Part shown: piece after piece, positions 25,114 to 35,035 of the stretch | Layout: every line of letters begins with the position of its first letter | How positions within the stretch are numbered: the stretch's first letter is position 1 | Assembly (NCBI GenBank): GCA_900314715.1 | Contig: OMWI01000031.1 | Coordinates: 1 to 60,306 of the forward strand | Origin: an uncultured Prevotellaceae bacterium | GTDB taxonomy: Bacteria > Bacteroidota > Bacteroidia > Bacteroidales > Bacteroidaceae | DNA: 60,306 nucleotides | Direction: 5' to 3' | The notes under the pieces: generated by a model | What the model saw: the letters and a program-made list of their open reading frames with translations, nothing else | Told to the model about the DNA's origin: nothing | The model's database searches: none | Made by a program: the position numbers and the translations under genes

Positions 25114-26196
25114 TTATTCTTGCGTTGCAAAATCAACAACTGCCTTTTTGAAGATGTCGTAATCTTGCTTGAAGGATTGCAGCAACTGATTCCTGTTGGT
25201 TTCGTATTTACTTGCATCAAATTCCTTCACGTACGTTTCAAGCATAGGACCTAATTGGTCGGTGTTGTCAATGGCAATCCCCACTCCGTATTTGGCGGCA
25301 TAATCGCCTTGTATGGTGTCGGCGGTGGTAATCATCGGCTTCCTGAAAATCAGGGAATTGTAGAAACGGTTGGACAAAGCGGTATCGTGGGATAGTTTGC
25401 GAGGATAGAAGATGTTGAGGAAGGTGGATTCTTGAACTATCCGCGGTTCGTCTTTCTTTTCGTAATATCCTTGGAAATGTACGTTGGTAACGTGATTCTT
25501 CTCTGCCAAATCCTTTAACTTGACATCAGCATTCTCCTCTCCCCTTCCCACGAAAGCCACACGGAATGAGGGATTGTTGGCAAGTGCCATCATAACGGCT
25601 GCGTTTTGCTCGTAATCCCTGATTCCGCCAATCGTCAGAACGGAAATCGGTTGATTTGGGCGCATCAATTCCACGGGCTTTAGCGGCTTTTCCAAAAGGG
25701 CTTGGGTAAGGATATTGATGTCGAAATTGTGACTTAAAATATAATCGAAATTCTTGGGAAGACAACGCTTGAACCCTGGAGAGGAAATCACGTTAAACGA
25801 ACTGATTTTCAGCAGAGCCTCGTATCTTTTCTTGAATCGTTGTTCGATGGATAAATCCCTATAGTCCAAGATAAACCGATGGCGGTAGTGTTTCTTTAAA
25901 AAGCCATAGAGGAAGATGCCTATTTGTGGACCGAAGACAATCAGTTTATCGTATGCCTCTCGCTTGATGGTCTTTCGCAGGAAACATGAATACCTGATAT
26001 AATTGACCAATCGTTTCCATTGACTGGCTGTAGCATCCATCGGAAGGGAGAATCTATGGGCGGCTGGCTCATTCAATCCTTTCTTGTCAAAATAGATTAA
26101 GTCATAGTTCACCTGCAAGGCATCAAGGATGGTGGTGTATATCTTCACGTAGGGCGCAAAATACAGATTTGCAGGAATCAATAGTCCTATCCTCAT
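25114..26196 (-). CDS. Glycosyltransferase (GT4-like)
   Basis: 360 residues with the two-lobed GT-B outline: an N-terminal half starting MRIGLLIPANLYFAPYVKIY and a C-terminal half with PISVLTIGGIRDYEQNAAVM, FRVAFVGRGEENADVKLKDL and FLNIFYPRKLSHDTALSNRF followed by RFYNSLIFRKPMITT. This fits family 4-type transferases although the exact family is uncertain. Cytoplasmic, last gene of the exopolysaccharide operon, 8 bases after the WbsX-like gene. It would add one sugar to the lipid-linked repeat unit. Confidence 0.75.
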   Translation of the reverse strand: MRIGLLIPANLYFAPYVKIYTTILDALQVNYDLIYFDKKGLNEPAAHRFSLPMDATASQWKRLVNYIRYSCFLRKTIKREAYDKLIVFGPQIGIFLYGFLKKHYRHRFILDYRDLSIEQRFKKRYEALLKISSFNVISSPGFKRCLPKNFDYILSHNFDINILTQALLEKPLKPVELMRPNQPISVLTIGGIRDYEQNAAVMMALANNPSFRVAFVGRGEENADVKLKDLAEKNHVTNVHFQGYYEKKDEPRIVQESTFLNIFYPRKLSHDTALSNRFYNSLIFRKPMITTADTIQGDYAAKYGVGIAIDNTDQLGPMLETYVKEFDASKYETNRNQLLQSFKQDYDIFKKAVVDFATQE

Positions 26197-26204
26197 AACA
26201 AGCT

Positions 26205-27356
26205 TTATTTAATGGTGTTTTTCAATGCATCCAAGAAACCATGCCCGTATCTCAAGTCGGGTTCTACATAGTTGCCTTCTGCCCATTCGTTCCACGAACG
26301 GAGGAAGAGGATGCGATGCTCTTCGGGCTTGTTCTCGATGATTTTCAGAGCCTGACTGATGTGCTTTTGGAAATTGTCGGGCGTAACGTTCACATAGACT
26401 CCTTCTTGGTCGCCTGTGCGTGGCGTACGATCCCAACCAGAGAAGATGGTGGGATAGATGTTCTCCCATGTATCTTCGGGCGCAAAGAGATGCTTGACAA
26501 TTTCGGGGAAGTCGTATTTCAAGGTGGGAAGGAAAGAAAACCTCTCATGCAACTTGTACTTGATGGCGCGTCGGTATTTTCCCGAGACAATCATCTCGGC
26601 ACGTGACTTGCCAAACGAATTGATGCCGTCGAAGCCCAAGGAAAGGATGTCGTTATATACTTTTGCGCTACTCTTCAAATCGGGTTGCACCCTACCGCTT
26701 CCAATACCTCCTTCGGGTTTTCTCACAACGGTATTCGTAGAGTTGCACATGGCTACGAAGTAAAAGTCGGTCAACCCGTTTTCATTCGCCAACTTCCTCC
26801 ATTCGGCAATGAAGTCTTCTAAATGCACAAACCGATAGGGGTCGTAAATCACGAATAATGGCTTACCGTCTATGCGGATATAACGATGGTCCTTGAAAGC
26901 AGGAAGAAGGGTATTGAAATGTAGTCGGTAATCTTCTTTCCCTAAATACAATTGTTCGGCAATCATCCCGTCCTTCACGCCTTTCTCCCACGTCTTGGTA
27001 GTCCAATCATGGTTTGCCCACGCCAAACAGAACGGGAAATCGGGCTTGCCTGATGCCACCACTTCGTTGAATGGGCGTTCGAGCAATCGCTTGCCATTGC
27101 CAAACCAATAATGCCAATAGCAGAATCCCTCTATCCCTGCCTCGCGTGCCAACTCGGCTTGTGCCTCTCTCACCTCGGGCATTCGCAAGTCGTAAAAACC
27201 CAAGTCGGCAGGGATGCGCGGTTGGTAATGTCCACGAAACAAAGGCCTCGCCTTGGCAACGTTGGTCCATTCGGTAAATCCTTTCCCCCAATACTTATCG
27301 TTTTCGGGGATGGGATGAAATTGAGGTAAATAATATGCTATGACTCTTGCTTTCAT
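26205..27356 (-). CDS. WbsX-family (GH99-like) polysaccharide biosynthesis protein
   Basis: 383 residues with the WbsX signature from the first residues: VIAYYLPQFHPIPENDKYWG, then GFTEWTNVAKARPLFRGHYQ, FCYWHYWFGNGKRLLE, FPFCLAWANHDWT, GVYVNVTPDNF and LFLRSWNEWAEGNYVEPD. The family is a TIM-barrel related to GH99 and is found in O-antigen and capsule clusters, annotated as a glycosyltransferase or glycan-modifying hydrolase. It starts five bases before the acyltransferase stop region, in the same operon. Confidence 0.88.
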   Translation of the reverse strand: MKARVIAYYLPQFHPIPENDKYWGKGFTEWTNVAKARPLFRGHYQPRIPADLGFYDLRMPEVREAQAELAREAGIEGFCYWHYWFGNGKRLLERPFNEVVASGKPDFPFCLAWANHDWTTKTWEKGVKDGMIAEQLYLGKEDYRLHFNTLLPAFKDHRYIRIDGKPLFVIYDPYRFVHLEDFIAEWRKLANENGLTDFYFVAMCNSTNTVVRKPEGGIGSGRVQPDLKSSAKVYNDILSLGFDGINSFGKSRAEMIVSGKYRRAIKYKLHERFSFLPTLKYDFPEIVKHLFAPEDTWENIYPTIFSGWDRTPRTGDQEGVYVNVTPDNFQKHISQALKIIENKPEEHRILFLRSWNEWAEGNYVEPDLRYGHGFLDALKNTIK

Positions 27357-27361
27357 ATTTC

Positions 27362-27994
27362 TTAAGGAGTTACTTGTTTGACGATTTTTGCAGGTATCCC
27401 CGCCACGATGGCATAAGGGGGAATATCATGCGTGACGACACTATTGGCACCCACTACGGCACCGTCGCCGATGGTGACGTTGGGGAGTACGCACACATTG
27501 TTGCCCAACCACACATTGTTGCCAATCTTGACGGGACCATGGCTAACGACAGTCCTCTCAATGGGTGGAACGACAAGACTTGCATAATCGGTAGCGCCAT
27601 GCGAATTATCGGTAATAAGCACGTTTGTACCTGTTAGAAGGTGGTTTCCTATCGTTATCTGATTGGCAGCGGTGATATGTGCCCCTCGACGAATCAGACA
27701 ATGGTCGCCAATGGTGATAGAGGGTGCTATCGTACTTGAAGGGGTATGGGTAACCGTGAGTTGCAAGTCGGTTTCAAATACCGTTCCCTCTCCTACCTGA
27801 ACAAATTCCAATCCGCGCAACTGATAAGGGTGCCACATCACGACGGAATGGCCAAACTTGGCGAATCTCCGTCGGATATATCCCGTATAAACCTGATTCC
27901 TCAACGAGTGCCATATCTTGGTAATCGCTTGCGGATAAATGAATGATAGCAACATTCCCAAGCTGGATAATATTTGATATACTATATTTCTCAT
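27362..27994 (-). CDS. Left-handed beta-helix (hexapeptide) acyltransferase
   Basis: 210 residues with hexapeptide repeats through most of its length (ITIGDHCLIRRGAHITAANQ, VKIGNNVWLGNNVCVLPNVT, IGDGAVVGANSVVTHDIPP), a catalytic-type His in ITDNSHGATDYAS and the usual ending YAIVAGIPAKIVK. It most likely O-acetylates a sugar of the exopolysaccharide using acetyl-CoA. Its start overlaps the stop of the polymerase gene by one base. Confidence 0.88.
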   Translation of the reverse strand: MRNIVYQILSSLGMLLSFIYPQAITKIWHSLRNQVYTGYIRRRFAKFGHSVVMWHPYQLRGLEFVQVGEGTVFETDLQLTVTHTPSSTIAPSITIGDHCLIRRGAHITAANQITIGNHLLTGTNVLITDNSHGATDYASLVVPPIERTVVSHGPVKIGNNVWLGNNVCVLPNVTIGDGAVVGANSVVTHDIPPYAIVAGIPAKIVKQVTP

Positions 27995-29322
27995 CAGCTA
28001 TTCTCAATTTGTTCGATAGCCTCATCGTCTTCGGATGATGACAATAAGGGGAATTTTTCCAATAATTGTTCGTGGTAGCGCAAATAGAGATACAACAAGA
28101 TGATGACCACGATGCGCAAACCAGCAAAGTCGGAGTAAGAGAACAAGGTCATTCCTCCTTGCATACAGATACACATGCTGAAGTAAAGCAACAGAAGTTG
28201 ATAGACTTGTATCGTACCGTCGCGCGGACGTATCAACATGAGCACAATCAAATTGAATACCACAAAGATGATGAAGGCGGGAACAGGACCGAAATCAATG
28301 GTGAAATCGCCTACGAACGTGTAGAAATAGTAATCGTCTATCTTCAGGTTATGGTATTTCTCCCTTCGTTCCACGAAATTCTTCGGGGTGTCGGGGTCTA
28401 TCACTCGTTTCACCAAATACATGGTTCTGTCGCCGTTTCTGATACCCCCAGCATCCAATCCGTAATTGTTGAAGTATAGGTTTTCTTGTCCGATATACCA
28501 GTTCATGATACCCGTCACGTCAACCTTGAAGTCCTCGAAACGACTCATGGTAATGGCAACAATGGGAAAGGCGATGACTATCACGCTGGTAATACCGAAG
28601 ATGCGAAACACGCGATTGATGCGTTCGGAAATATAGCGCTTGAAAAGCATATATCCCACAATGACGGTCAACACAGAGATAATCACGTTTCCTCTTTGTC
28701 CGTGGGTAATCGTCAATAAGATGCCAATGCCAATGGAGAAGAACAATCCGCCGATGAGCCAGTAGTTCTTTTTCTCCTTGGTCATCATGTAGAAACAAAG
28801 GAATACGGATAAGTCGGAAAGGGCATTGTAGATAATGGCTGGGATGTTTCGGATGGCACTACCCGAATCCTCGGCACCTTCCAACTGTTCCATATACGCA
28901 TCATTACCCGCATCGGAATCCACGAACAACTTGATGATTCCGCTTCCGAAATTCTCTATCACCTCGGGAATCAAGAACAACGACATGAGGATAATCACGC
29001 ATGACGCGAGCGACAAGATTCTGGTATGGGGGTCTCCAATGCTTTCGGGAGGATTGAGGTGATGATAGATGGTAGGCGACAAGGCTATCATCAACATGAT
29101 GTACAGGTAAACGAACGGGAAGAGTTCGAGCGGATTGTAGGCAATGACGAAAAAGGCATCGTTAAGCGACAATATCGAAAACACGGCATACATGACATAG
29201 GTGGCGATGATGGCCGTGCCTCCGTCTATCGCACGGTTTTTCACCTGATACCATACCAACGTGAGAATCCACATCAACAGGTAAAGGCAGCACAATATGT
29301 TATCTGAAACCGTACTTGTCAT
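27994..29322 (-). CDS. Oligosaccharide repeat-unit polymerase (Wzy-like)
   Basis: 442 residues with 10-12 hydrophobic segments and a large loop of about 75 residues (SRFEDFKVDVTGIMNWYIGQ to NLKIDDYYFYTFVGDFTIDF) between later helices, the usual outline of Wzy/O-antigen polymerases, which share little sequence. It would join lipid-linked repeat units on the periplasmic side. Overlaps the flippase gene stop by four bases and the acyltransferase start by one, so translation is coupled. The assignment rests on topology and operon position. Confidence 0.75.
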   Translation of the reverse strand: MTSTVSDNILCCLYLLMWILTLVWYQVKNRAIDGGTAIIATYVMYAVFSILSLNDAFFVIAYNPLELFPFVYLYIMLMIALSPTIYHHLNPPESIGDPHTRILSLASCVIILMSLFLIPEVIENFGSGIIKLFVDSDAGNDAYMEQLEGAEDSGSAIRNIPAIIYNALSDLSVFLCFYMMTKEKKNYWLIGGLFFSIGIGILLTITHGQRGNVIISVLTVIVGYMLFKRYISERINRVFRIFGITSVIVIAFPIVAITMSRFEDFKVDVTGIMNWYIGQENLYFNNYGLDAGGIRNGDRTMYLVKRVIDPDTPKNFVERREKYHNLKIDDYYFYTFVGDFTIDFGPVPAFIIFVVFNLIVLMLIRPRDGTIQVYQLLLLYFSMCICMQGGMTLFSYSDFAGLRIVVIILLYLYLRYHEQLLEKFPLLSSSEDDEAIEQIENS

Positions 29323-30869
29323 TTCACCGATATTTTAATTTTCTTGATGAATTGCTTCAAGAATTGCTTCTCTTGTCTGTTGATGCCAATCAAATAGGTC
29401 AAGGCAGCTACCAAGATGGGCACAAGGATAAAGATGGCCAAGAAACGATAGCCTGCACTTTCCACATGATGATGGACAAACATGCAGAGGGCGATTCCCG
29501 CAACGGTAATCAAAAGACCTGGAACGATAATCCCAAACACATAGCGAAGCAAGGAGAAGGGACCGTAATAACGCTTCAGGCAAAGCACGCGTATGAGATG
29601 GGAAACCAGACATACGGCTATCATGGAATAAAAGATGCTATGTGAGGGGTAGCCCCAACGGAACAACAACCACGTCAAGGGCAAGCACAACAAAGTGGTA
29701 CTCTCTACGGGCAGATGATATTCCTTGACGTATCCTGACGCTTGCATGATAATCGTAATGGGATTGTGCATGGCAAAGCAAACGATATAGATAACCACCA
29801 AGCGAGAGAATACCAGGATATTCTCATCTACCTCTTCGTCGAGCCATAAGTCCAAGATGGTATTCATTTCGGAATAAATGGGAAGGCCAATGGCAATGAG
29901 GATATACAGGATAAACTTATTGCTGACGGAGAACAACTGATTCAAGTAATCGAATTGTTTTTCCGCATAGGCCTTTATCATGGCAGGACGGAAAGGAATC
30001 ACCATACTATTGCACAAGGCTTGGAAGGCATTGTTGATTTGCAGGGCTATTCCAAAGGCGGCATTGATGAGAGGACCGAAGAAAACACCCAAGAGAATGA
30101 TGTTGCCTTGTATCAATCCCACGTTGGCCACAGAACCGAACATCGTCCAACCTGAGAATATCAGCAATCTGCGATACAACGACGAGTGGCGCACAAATTG
30201 ATAATGACATTCCTCGTAATGCGTCTTTCCATACCAAATATACAATAGCAATACGATGATGGCAACGATGACCAAGCCAAATCCATAAAATACGAGTCCG
30301 TCCATGATCATTTTGCCTATCAAGAATGCCACGATGACACGCAACACACATTCTATCGTGGAAATCAAGGCATAGGCTCCCATGTCTTCGTGCGCGAAGA
30401 TGGAAGCCGTATAGGGGATTTGGAAGATGGAACAGATGAAGGAAAACAAGGAGAACTGAAAGAGCCACAAGGTGGCGTGCATCCTCTCTGGCGGAATGTG
30501 GATGTGGGTACGGATGAACCATAGTCCTACCGTCTCGAAAACGATGAGCAGGATGATGGCCAAAACAATCAGGATATTGACACTCACGGAAAAGATGTCT
30601 TTCATCCTTTGTTCGTTTTTGATTCCCAAGGCAAAGGAATAAAAACGCTGGACGGATAGCGCCATCACGCCACTCAGAAACGAACTGAGCGTAATGACAC
30701 CACCGATGGTATTGAAGATGCCATAGTCTTCTTCGCCCAATCCTTTCAGCACCAAGCGAACGGCAAAGAGATTCAATACCGTTAACAGGAACATACGAAC
30801 AAATAGCACCAAGGTGTTTGATGCTATTAACTTTGATTTATTGTATGATTCCGTTGGGTGATTCGCCAT
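29319..30869 (-). CDS. Polysaccharide flippase (Wzx/MATE-like)
   Basis: 516 residues with about 14 transmembrane segments and flippase-type sequence: NTLVLFVRMFLLTVLNLFAV at TM1, VLKGLGEEDYGIFNTIGGV in the first loop, and FGIALQINNAFQALCNSMV mid-protein. It moves lipid-linked repeat units across the inner membrane. Its start abuts the stop of the chain-length gene with no spacer. Family-level assignment is good; substrate unknown. Confidence 0.87.
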   Translation of the reverse strand: MANHPTESYNKSKLIASNTLVLFVRMFLLTVLNLFAVRLVLKGLGEEDYGIFNTIGGVITLSSFLSGVMALSVQRFYSFALGIKNEQRMKDIFSVSVNILIVLAIILLIVFETVGLWFIRTHIHIPPERMHATLWLFQFSLFSFICSIFQIPYTASIFAHEDMGAYALISTIECVLRVIVAFLIGKMIMDGLVFYGFGLVIVAIIVLLLYIWYGKTHYEECHYQFVRHSSLYRRLLIFSGWTMFGSVANVGLIQGNIILLGVFFGPLINAAFGIALQINNAFQALCNSMVIPFRPAMIKAYAEKQFDYLNQLFSVSNKFILYILIAIGLPIYSEMNTILDLWLDEEVDENILVFSRLVVIYIVCFAMHNPITIIMQASGYVKEYHLPVESTTLLCLPLTWLLFRWGYPSHSIFYSMIAVCLVSHLIRVLCLKRYYGPFSLLRYVFGIIVPGLLITVAGIALCMFVHHHVESAGYRFLAIFILVPILVAALTYLIGINRQEKQFLKQFIKKIKISVK

Positions 30870-31919
30870 TTATTTCTTTTCGCGCAATATACTGTTCAGG
30901 ATATGAATACTCGTTCCGATAAATGCCAATATCAGCATTTCAATAATAAAGAACATACGCTTCGGACCTGCTGGTCGGATAGGCATAGCGGCTCCTTTGA
31001 TAAGGGTAAACACGGGAGTACGTTCCTGCACCTTTGCCTTGGCTGCTTGCATCTGGGTATTCAAGGCGCTATAGGCATTGAACTTCAATTGCATCTCGTT
31101 TTCCAAGTCTTCTCTCTTGGCCTTATAACTCTCCAAGACAAGGTCAGTATTTTCATCTGAATAGCTTCCGTAGATTTGGCGAGCTTTCTGATAGTCGTGC
31201 TTGGCTTCGGCAACCAAGTTCTTATAATATTCTAAATCCGTTCGGGCTTTGTTGGTTCGATAGTCGCTGATAAATTGTTGCAGATGTCCTCTTACCGAAT
31301 CTGCCACCGTCTTACAAACCAATCGGTCTTGCGCCTTGACGGTAATGGTAATCACACCCGTTTTCTTGTCGGTGTTCAACTTGATATTATTGCGGATGGC
31401 TCCCGCCACATCGTCGTCGGCTTTCGAAAGGATATAGGGATTGGCTTCTCCCTTACCTCCTGCCCCACTCTCTTGCTTCTTGGGAAAAAGACTGATAATG
31501 GAATAAATCACCCTTGACCACCAAGGTTCTTTCTGGTGCTTCTTCAGGTATTCGTAATAGGTGGTGTTGATGCTTCCGTCTTGCGTTTTCACCTTGATGG
31601 GAAACAAACCCGTAACAAAACCGTTATCTTCCATCAAGTCGGGATAAAGCATAGGAGTGATGGCATCGGATGTTTCCATGTCGGATAAGTCGAAACCAAA
31701 GGAAGAGGCGATGCTACCCAACGTTCCGCCTGCGATAGAACTCTCTGCCTCTGGTGCCATCTTCGTGTCTGTCATATAGTATCTTGGGATGCAGTAGATA
31801 TATGCGATAGACAGCACAAACGTGATAGATAGAACTTTATAAAACAACTTTCTGCGTTTCCACATCGCGGACAACACAGCTCTATAGTCAATGCCATTCA
31901 CTTGATTACCTGTAGCCAT
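30870..31919 (-). CDS. Chain-length determinant (Wzz) family protein
   Basis: About 349 residues (ATG at 31919, MATGNQVNGID; an ATG three codons upstream is also possible). It has two transmembrane helices near the ends (LFYKVLSITFVLSIAYIYCI and MFFIIEMLILAFIGTSIHIL) with a periplasmic coiled-coil region between (TDLEYYKNLVAEAKHDYQKA, YKAKREDLENEMQL). The proline-containing motif PIRPAGPKR precedes TM2, as in Wzz proteins. It sets polymer length together with the Wzy-like polymerase and the export channel encoded upstream. It lacks a BY-kinase domain. Confidence 0.88.
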   Translation of the reverse strand: MATGNQVNGIDYRAVLSAMWKRRKLFYKVLSITFVLSIAYIYCIPRYYMTDTKMAPEAESSIAGGTLGSIASSFGFDLSDMETSDAITPMLYPDLMEDNGFVTGLFPIKVKTQDGSINTTYYEYLKKHQKEPWWSRVIYSIISLFPKKQESGAGGKGEANPYILSKADDDVAGAIRNNIKLNTDKKTGVITITVKAQDRLVCKTVADSVRGHLQQFISDYRTNKARTDLEYYKNLVAEAKHDYQKARQIYGSYSDENTDLVLESYKAKREDLENEMQLKFNAYSALNTQMQAAKAKVQERTPVFTLIKGAAMPIRPAGPKRMFFIIEMLILAFIGTSIHILNSILREKK

Positions 31920-31928
31920 AGTCTTCAA

Positions 31929-34445
31929 TTATTTAATTAAGTTCGCAATGGTGGCTATCATGGTTGCAATAGAAGCAACAGATGTTCCGATGGTCATCCA
32001 TTCAGCCAATGACATTCCAGAATTCTTGGGCTTCGAGGGCACTACTATTTCGCAACCAGGCAATACTTTCGCCTTGTGTCCCACCTTTGCCACGGTACCG
32101 TTCATATAGATAATATGTGTACTGCGTTTCTTGGCCCTGTTACCCCATCCACCAGCTTGGTCGATGTAATAGGATACGCGCTTGCCTTTTTGATAGGCAA
32201 CTGTATTGGGGAACATCACGTCTCCAGAGATTTTCACCGTTCCGTTATACTCAGGTACGATTAATCTATCGCCTGTACGCAATACCAAGTCGGCATCTCC
32301 GCCAGGGTTGTTCAATGCCTTATCCAACTCAATACCCACGAAGTAAGTTTCGCCCAAGTCGAGTTTCTTCACATCTACGGAGTCGTTTCCACTTTGCGTA
32401 TTCGCCATGCGCAATACGGTTTGCATACGAAGACGTTCTTCTGGAGTGATCACTCTTTCCAAACGGGCACCTGGGATATAGGCCAAGTCGGTAACGCCAC
32501 CTGCCTTCTTCACTAAATCACTCAAGCGTTCGTTCTTGGTAGAGAGGGTGTATGTGCCAGAGAACATCACCTGTCCTTGAATCACCACGTTTTGTTGGGT
32601 ATTATAACCAGGACTCTTACGAACATACACCTCATCGAAGGGTTCTAATATAAAACCTGGTTCGCCCTCAATCACAAAACCGTCTTTCAAGGCAAAGCTA
32701 TAGGTGCGGGCAATAACGCTATCGGTAGTCAACGCCTTGGGATTGCTGACTCTTCGGGCAACATCCACTTTCATCGTAGAGGCGGTTTCCTTCAATCCTC
32801 CAGCTTGCAAGACGAAGTCTTCCAATGTCTCGTTATCGGCATATTTATACACGCCAGGGAATTGCACTTCTCCGTGAATGGTAATCGTGCGCTCTACCAT
32901 TGCCTCTTGCTTGGTAGGGATGAACAGCACGTCGTTTTCCTTCAATGGGATGTCGGGTGTGGCTCCGCTCATGATACCCTTCACGTCAACGCTGATGACC
33001 TCCAACGTACGGTCTTCCTTCATGCGGTGCATCACGGCACGGTTGATGAACGCGTCTTCGGTGATTCCCTCGGCATGTTCTATCAAACTACGAACGCTAT
33101 TGATGCCTCCACCCAACTGATACATGCCTGGACGGAAGATGGCACCTTTCACCTCCACGGTGTTCTCATAACGTGCCAACACACTATCCACGGATACCGA
33201 GTCGCCATCCGTGACGTGGAAAGAACTCATATCGAATTCCTCTACGTTAAATACGCTATATTCCTTACCCGTCTTTCTCACCACGCGCACGCTCTTGGTG
33301 TAAGCATCGCCCGTAAAACCGCCCGCGTATTTCAACAACGTTCCTACGCTCTCGTTTTTCTTCATTTCATAGTACATCGGACGCTTCACCTTTCCCGTGA
33401 TGTTGACCATGCAATCGTAGGCACCTACCACAATCACGTCGTTATCAGACAATCTCACGTTGCCCGTCAACTTACCGTTGAGGATGTAATCATAGATATC
33501 CACGATGGTAATCAACTTACTATTGCGATATACCTTGATGTTTCTCAACGTACCCAAGTCGTTCGTTCCACCTGCCATATACAGGGCATGGAACACGCTG
33601 GCAAAGGCAGACAACGTATATGTTCCTGGCGCTTTCACCTCTCCCATCACGTTGACCATAATCGTACGGGTTTGTCCAAGGGATAACTTGATGTTGCTAC
33701 TCTTGTATCGCGAACCCAATTGCGAACGCAGACGAGCGGTAGCTTGTGCTATGGTGAGTCCACTTACTTGCACGGGACCGAATCCTTCAATCACGATTTC
33801 GCCATCTGGTGAAACGGTGGTCTCGATAGACTTCTGCGATGCTCCATAAATATCAACGATTACCTCGTCGCCTGGTCCTACACGATATGTCTGTGGCGTG
33901 GCGATATTCATGTTGGGTTCAAATGTCAAATTCTTTTGATTGAAAATATCACGACCAAAGACCTTTTTCTTTTCCTTCTGTCTCTCTTCCAAGATTTGGT
34001 TCAACCATTCGATGGAATCGGTGGGAATCAAGCCTTGCATCTCACTTTGCATGAGAAGGAAGTCTTCATCTTCATCATCAAAGGTATGGGCGATGGCATT
34101 ACCGCCTTCCAAACGAAGGTTGCTCTTGTCCTTTACTTTCTCGTCCTTCGTCTCGCCATTGTTCTTGCGCATCCTTTTTTCTGCCTTCGACACCGCATCG
34201 TCAGCCACGGCACCCAAACCACCTTGTTTGATTTGACGGTCATATTTCGCCTTTACGCGCCTAATCTGCTGAATGTCCACGCCGTTTTGCATGAGCTTGG
34301 TAACGATTTGTGTTTGCGAAGAACCAGCCTCATGCTCCTTAATGACAAACTTAATCACTTGGTCATCCGTCATGGATGATTGCGCCATCATGCCCAACGG
34401 ACAGAAGAAAAGGACGATGGCATATAATAAAATTTTCTTTATCAT
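31929..34445 (-). CDS. SLBB-domain polysaccharide export protein (Wza-like)
   Basis: About 838 residues from the ATG at 34445, which opens the signal peptide IKKILLYAIVLFFCPLGMMA. The Poly_export domain is at about 190-290 (YRVGPGDEVIVDIYGASQKS), followed by several SLBB beta-grasp repeats (VNVMGEVKAPGTYTLSAFAS, ITGKVKRPMYYEMKKNES, VEVKGAIFRPGMYQLGGG, ITIHGEVQFPGVYKYADNE, VIQGQVMFSGTYTLS, KISGDVMFPNTVAY) and a C-terminal hydrophobic segment. Much longer than E. coli Wza (about 380), as is usual in Bacteroidetes. First gene of the exopolysaccharide operon, with its own promoter. Confidence 0.92.
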   Translation of the reverse strand: MIKKILLYAIVLFFCPLGMMAQSSMTDDQVIKFVIKEHEAGSSQTQIVTKLMQNGVDIQQIRRVKAKYDRQIKQGGLGAVADDAVSKAEKRMRKNNGETKDEKVKDKSNLRLEGGNAIAHTFDDEDEDFLLMQSEMQGLIPTDSIEWLNQILEERQKEKKKVFGRDIFNQKNLTFEPNMNIATPQTYRVGPGDEVIVDIYGASQKSIETTVSPDGEIVIEGFGPVQVSGLTIAQATARLRSQLGSRYKSSNIKLSLGQTRTIMVNVMGEVKAPGTYTLSAFASVFHALYMAGGTNDLGTLRNIKVYRNSKLITIVDIYDYILNGKLTGNVRLSDNDVIVVGAYDCMVNITGKVKRPMYYEMKKNESVGTLLKYAGGFTGDAYTKSVRVVRKTGKEYSVFNVEEFDMSSFHVTDGDSVSVDSVLARYENTVEVKGAIFRPGMYQLGGGINSVRSLIEHAEGITEDAFINRAVMHRMKEDRTLEVISVDVKGIMSGATPDIPLKENDVLFIPTKQEAMVERTITIHGEVQFPGVYKYADNETLEDFVLQAGGLKETASTMKVDVARRVSNPKALTTDSVIARTYSFALKDGFVIEGEPGFILEPFDEVYVRKSPGYNTQQNVVIQGQVMFSGTYTLSTKNERLSDLVKKAGGVTDLAYIPGARLERVITPEERLRMQTVLRMANTQSGNDSVDVKKLDLGETYFVGIELDKALNNPGGDADLVLRTGDRLIVPEYNGTVKISGDVMFPNTVAYQKGKRVSYYIDQAGGWGNRAKKRSTHIIYMNGTVAKVGHKAKVLPGCEIVVPSKPKNSGMSLAEWMTIGTSVASIATMIATIANLIK

Positions 34446-34472
34446 GATATTCTTTTTCACGCTAATCGAATG

Positions 34473-34503
34473 CAAAATTAAGGAAAATTATTTATTTTCC
34501 CAA
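34473..34503 (-). promoter_or_regulatory. Promoter of the exopolysaccharide operon
   Basis: Minus strand: TTG at 34503-34501, 20-nt spacer, TAATTTTG at 34480-34473; about 28 bases from the start codon. Confidence 0.65.
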
Positions 34504-34670
34504 TTAACTACACAAATATAACTCTTTTTCCTCGATTTTATTATGACATGAGAGGAAAAAGAGTGTGTTGAGCGTTATTCTTTTTAGAGAGTAAGAAAGT
34601 TAGAAGCAAGAAGCAAGAGATTACCCTAAATGTTCAATGTTCTCTATTGATAATTGTGAATTGTGAAATA

Positions 34671-34770
34671 AGGGAGGTGTTAGGTGAGGTCTTACATGAG
34701 GTCTTGAAAAACACTACTCACTGACAATAAAACGTTTTGCTATAATCAGGTGAGGTCTTGGCGAAAGCAA
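34671..34770 (+). repeat. Second copy of the GGAGGTCT repeat unit
   Basis: AGGGAGGTGTTAGGTGAGGT... followed by GAGGTCTTGAAAAA, an AT-rich spacer of about 50 bases and GAGGTCTTGGCGAAAG. The order (two or three units, spacer, lone unit followed by GGC-A-rich end) is the same as each arm at 211-556, so the two loci are related. Confidence 0.65.
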
Positions 34771-35035
34771 GAAAATATGTGCGTAAGCCCGCCACCAGCC
34801 ATCTATTGGGAAGGATGTCAAGAATTGGTATGTCCAATTTCAAAGCTAGCCTTACATCAACACGTACCTGACAACTCTATGATGCTATGACCATTCCGAA
34901 GATGAAGAACTTGCTTCTCTTGTAGGGAATTATAAACATTATCAGTTTAGGAGGAGGTTTCTCTTCCAATGAACTCTTTAATAGGGACAACATGAAAGAA
35001 AAACAATAGTTTGGGAATAAGTAAGTTATGACTAA
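34771..35035. other. Gap downstream of the HNH gene, no gene called
   Basis: Short interrupted coding-like pieces can be read on the plus strand (for example HSEDEELASLVGNYKHYQ near 34900), broken by stops and without a start codon. It may be a decayed gene fragment; nothing further can be supported. Confidence 0.3.

Noticed and set aside
32805-33686. 293-codon antisense frame in the Wza-like gene
   Set aside because: The His-rich composition results from reading an ordinary gene on the wrong strand.
34771-35035. Possible decayed gene on the plus strand
   Set aside because: Only short interrupted coding-like pieces; not enough to name or delimit a pseudogene.
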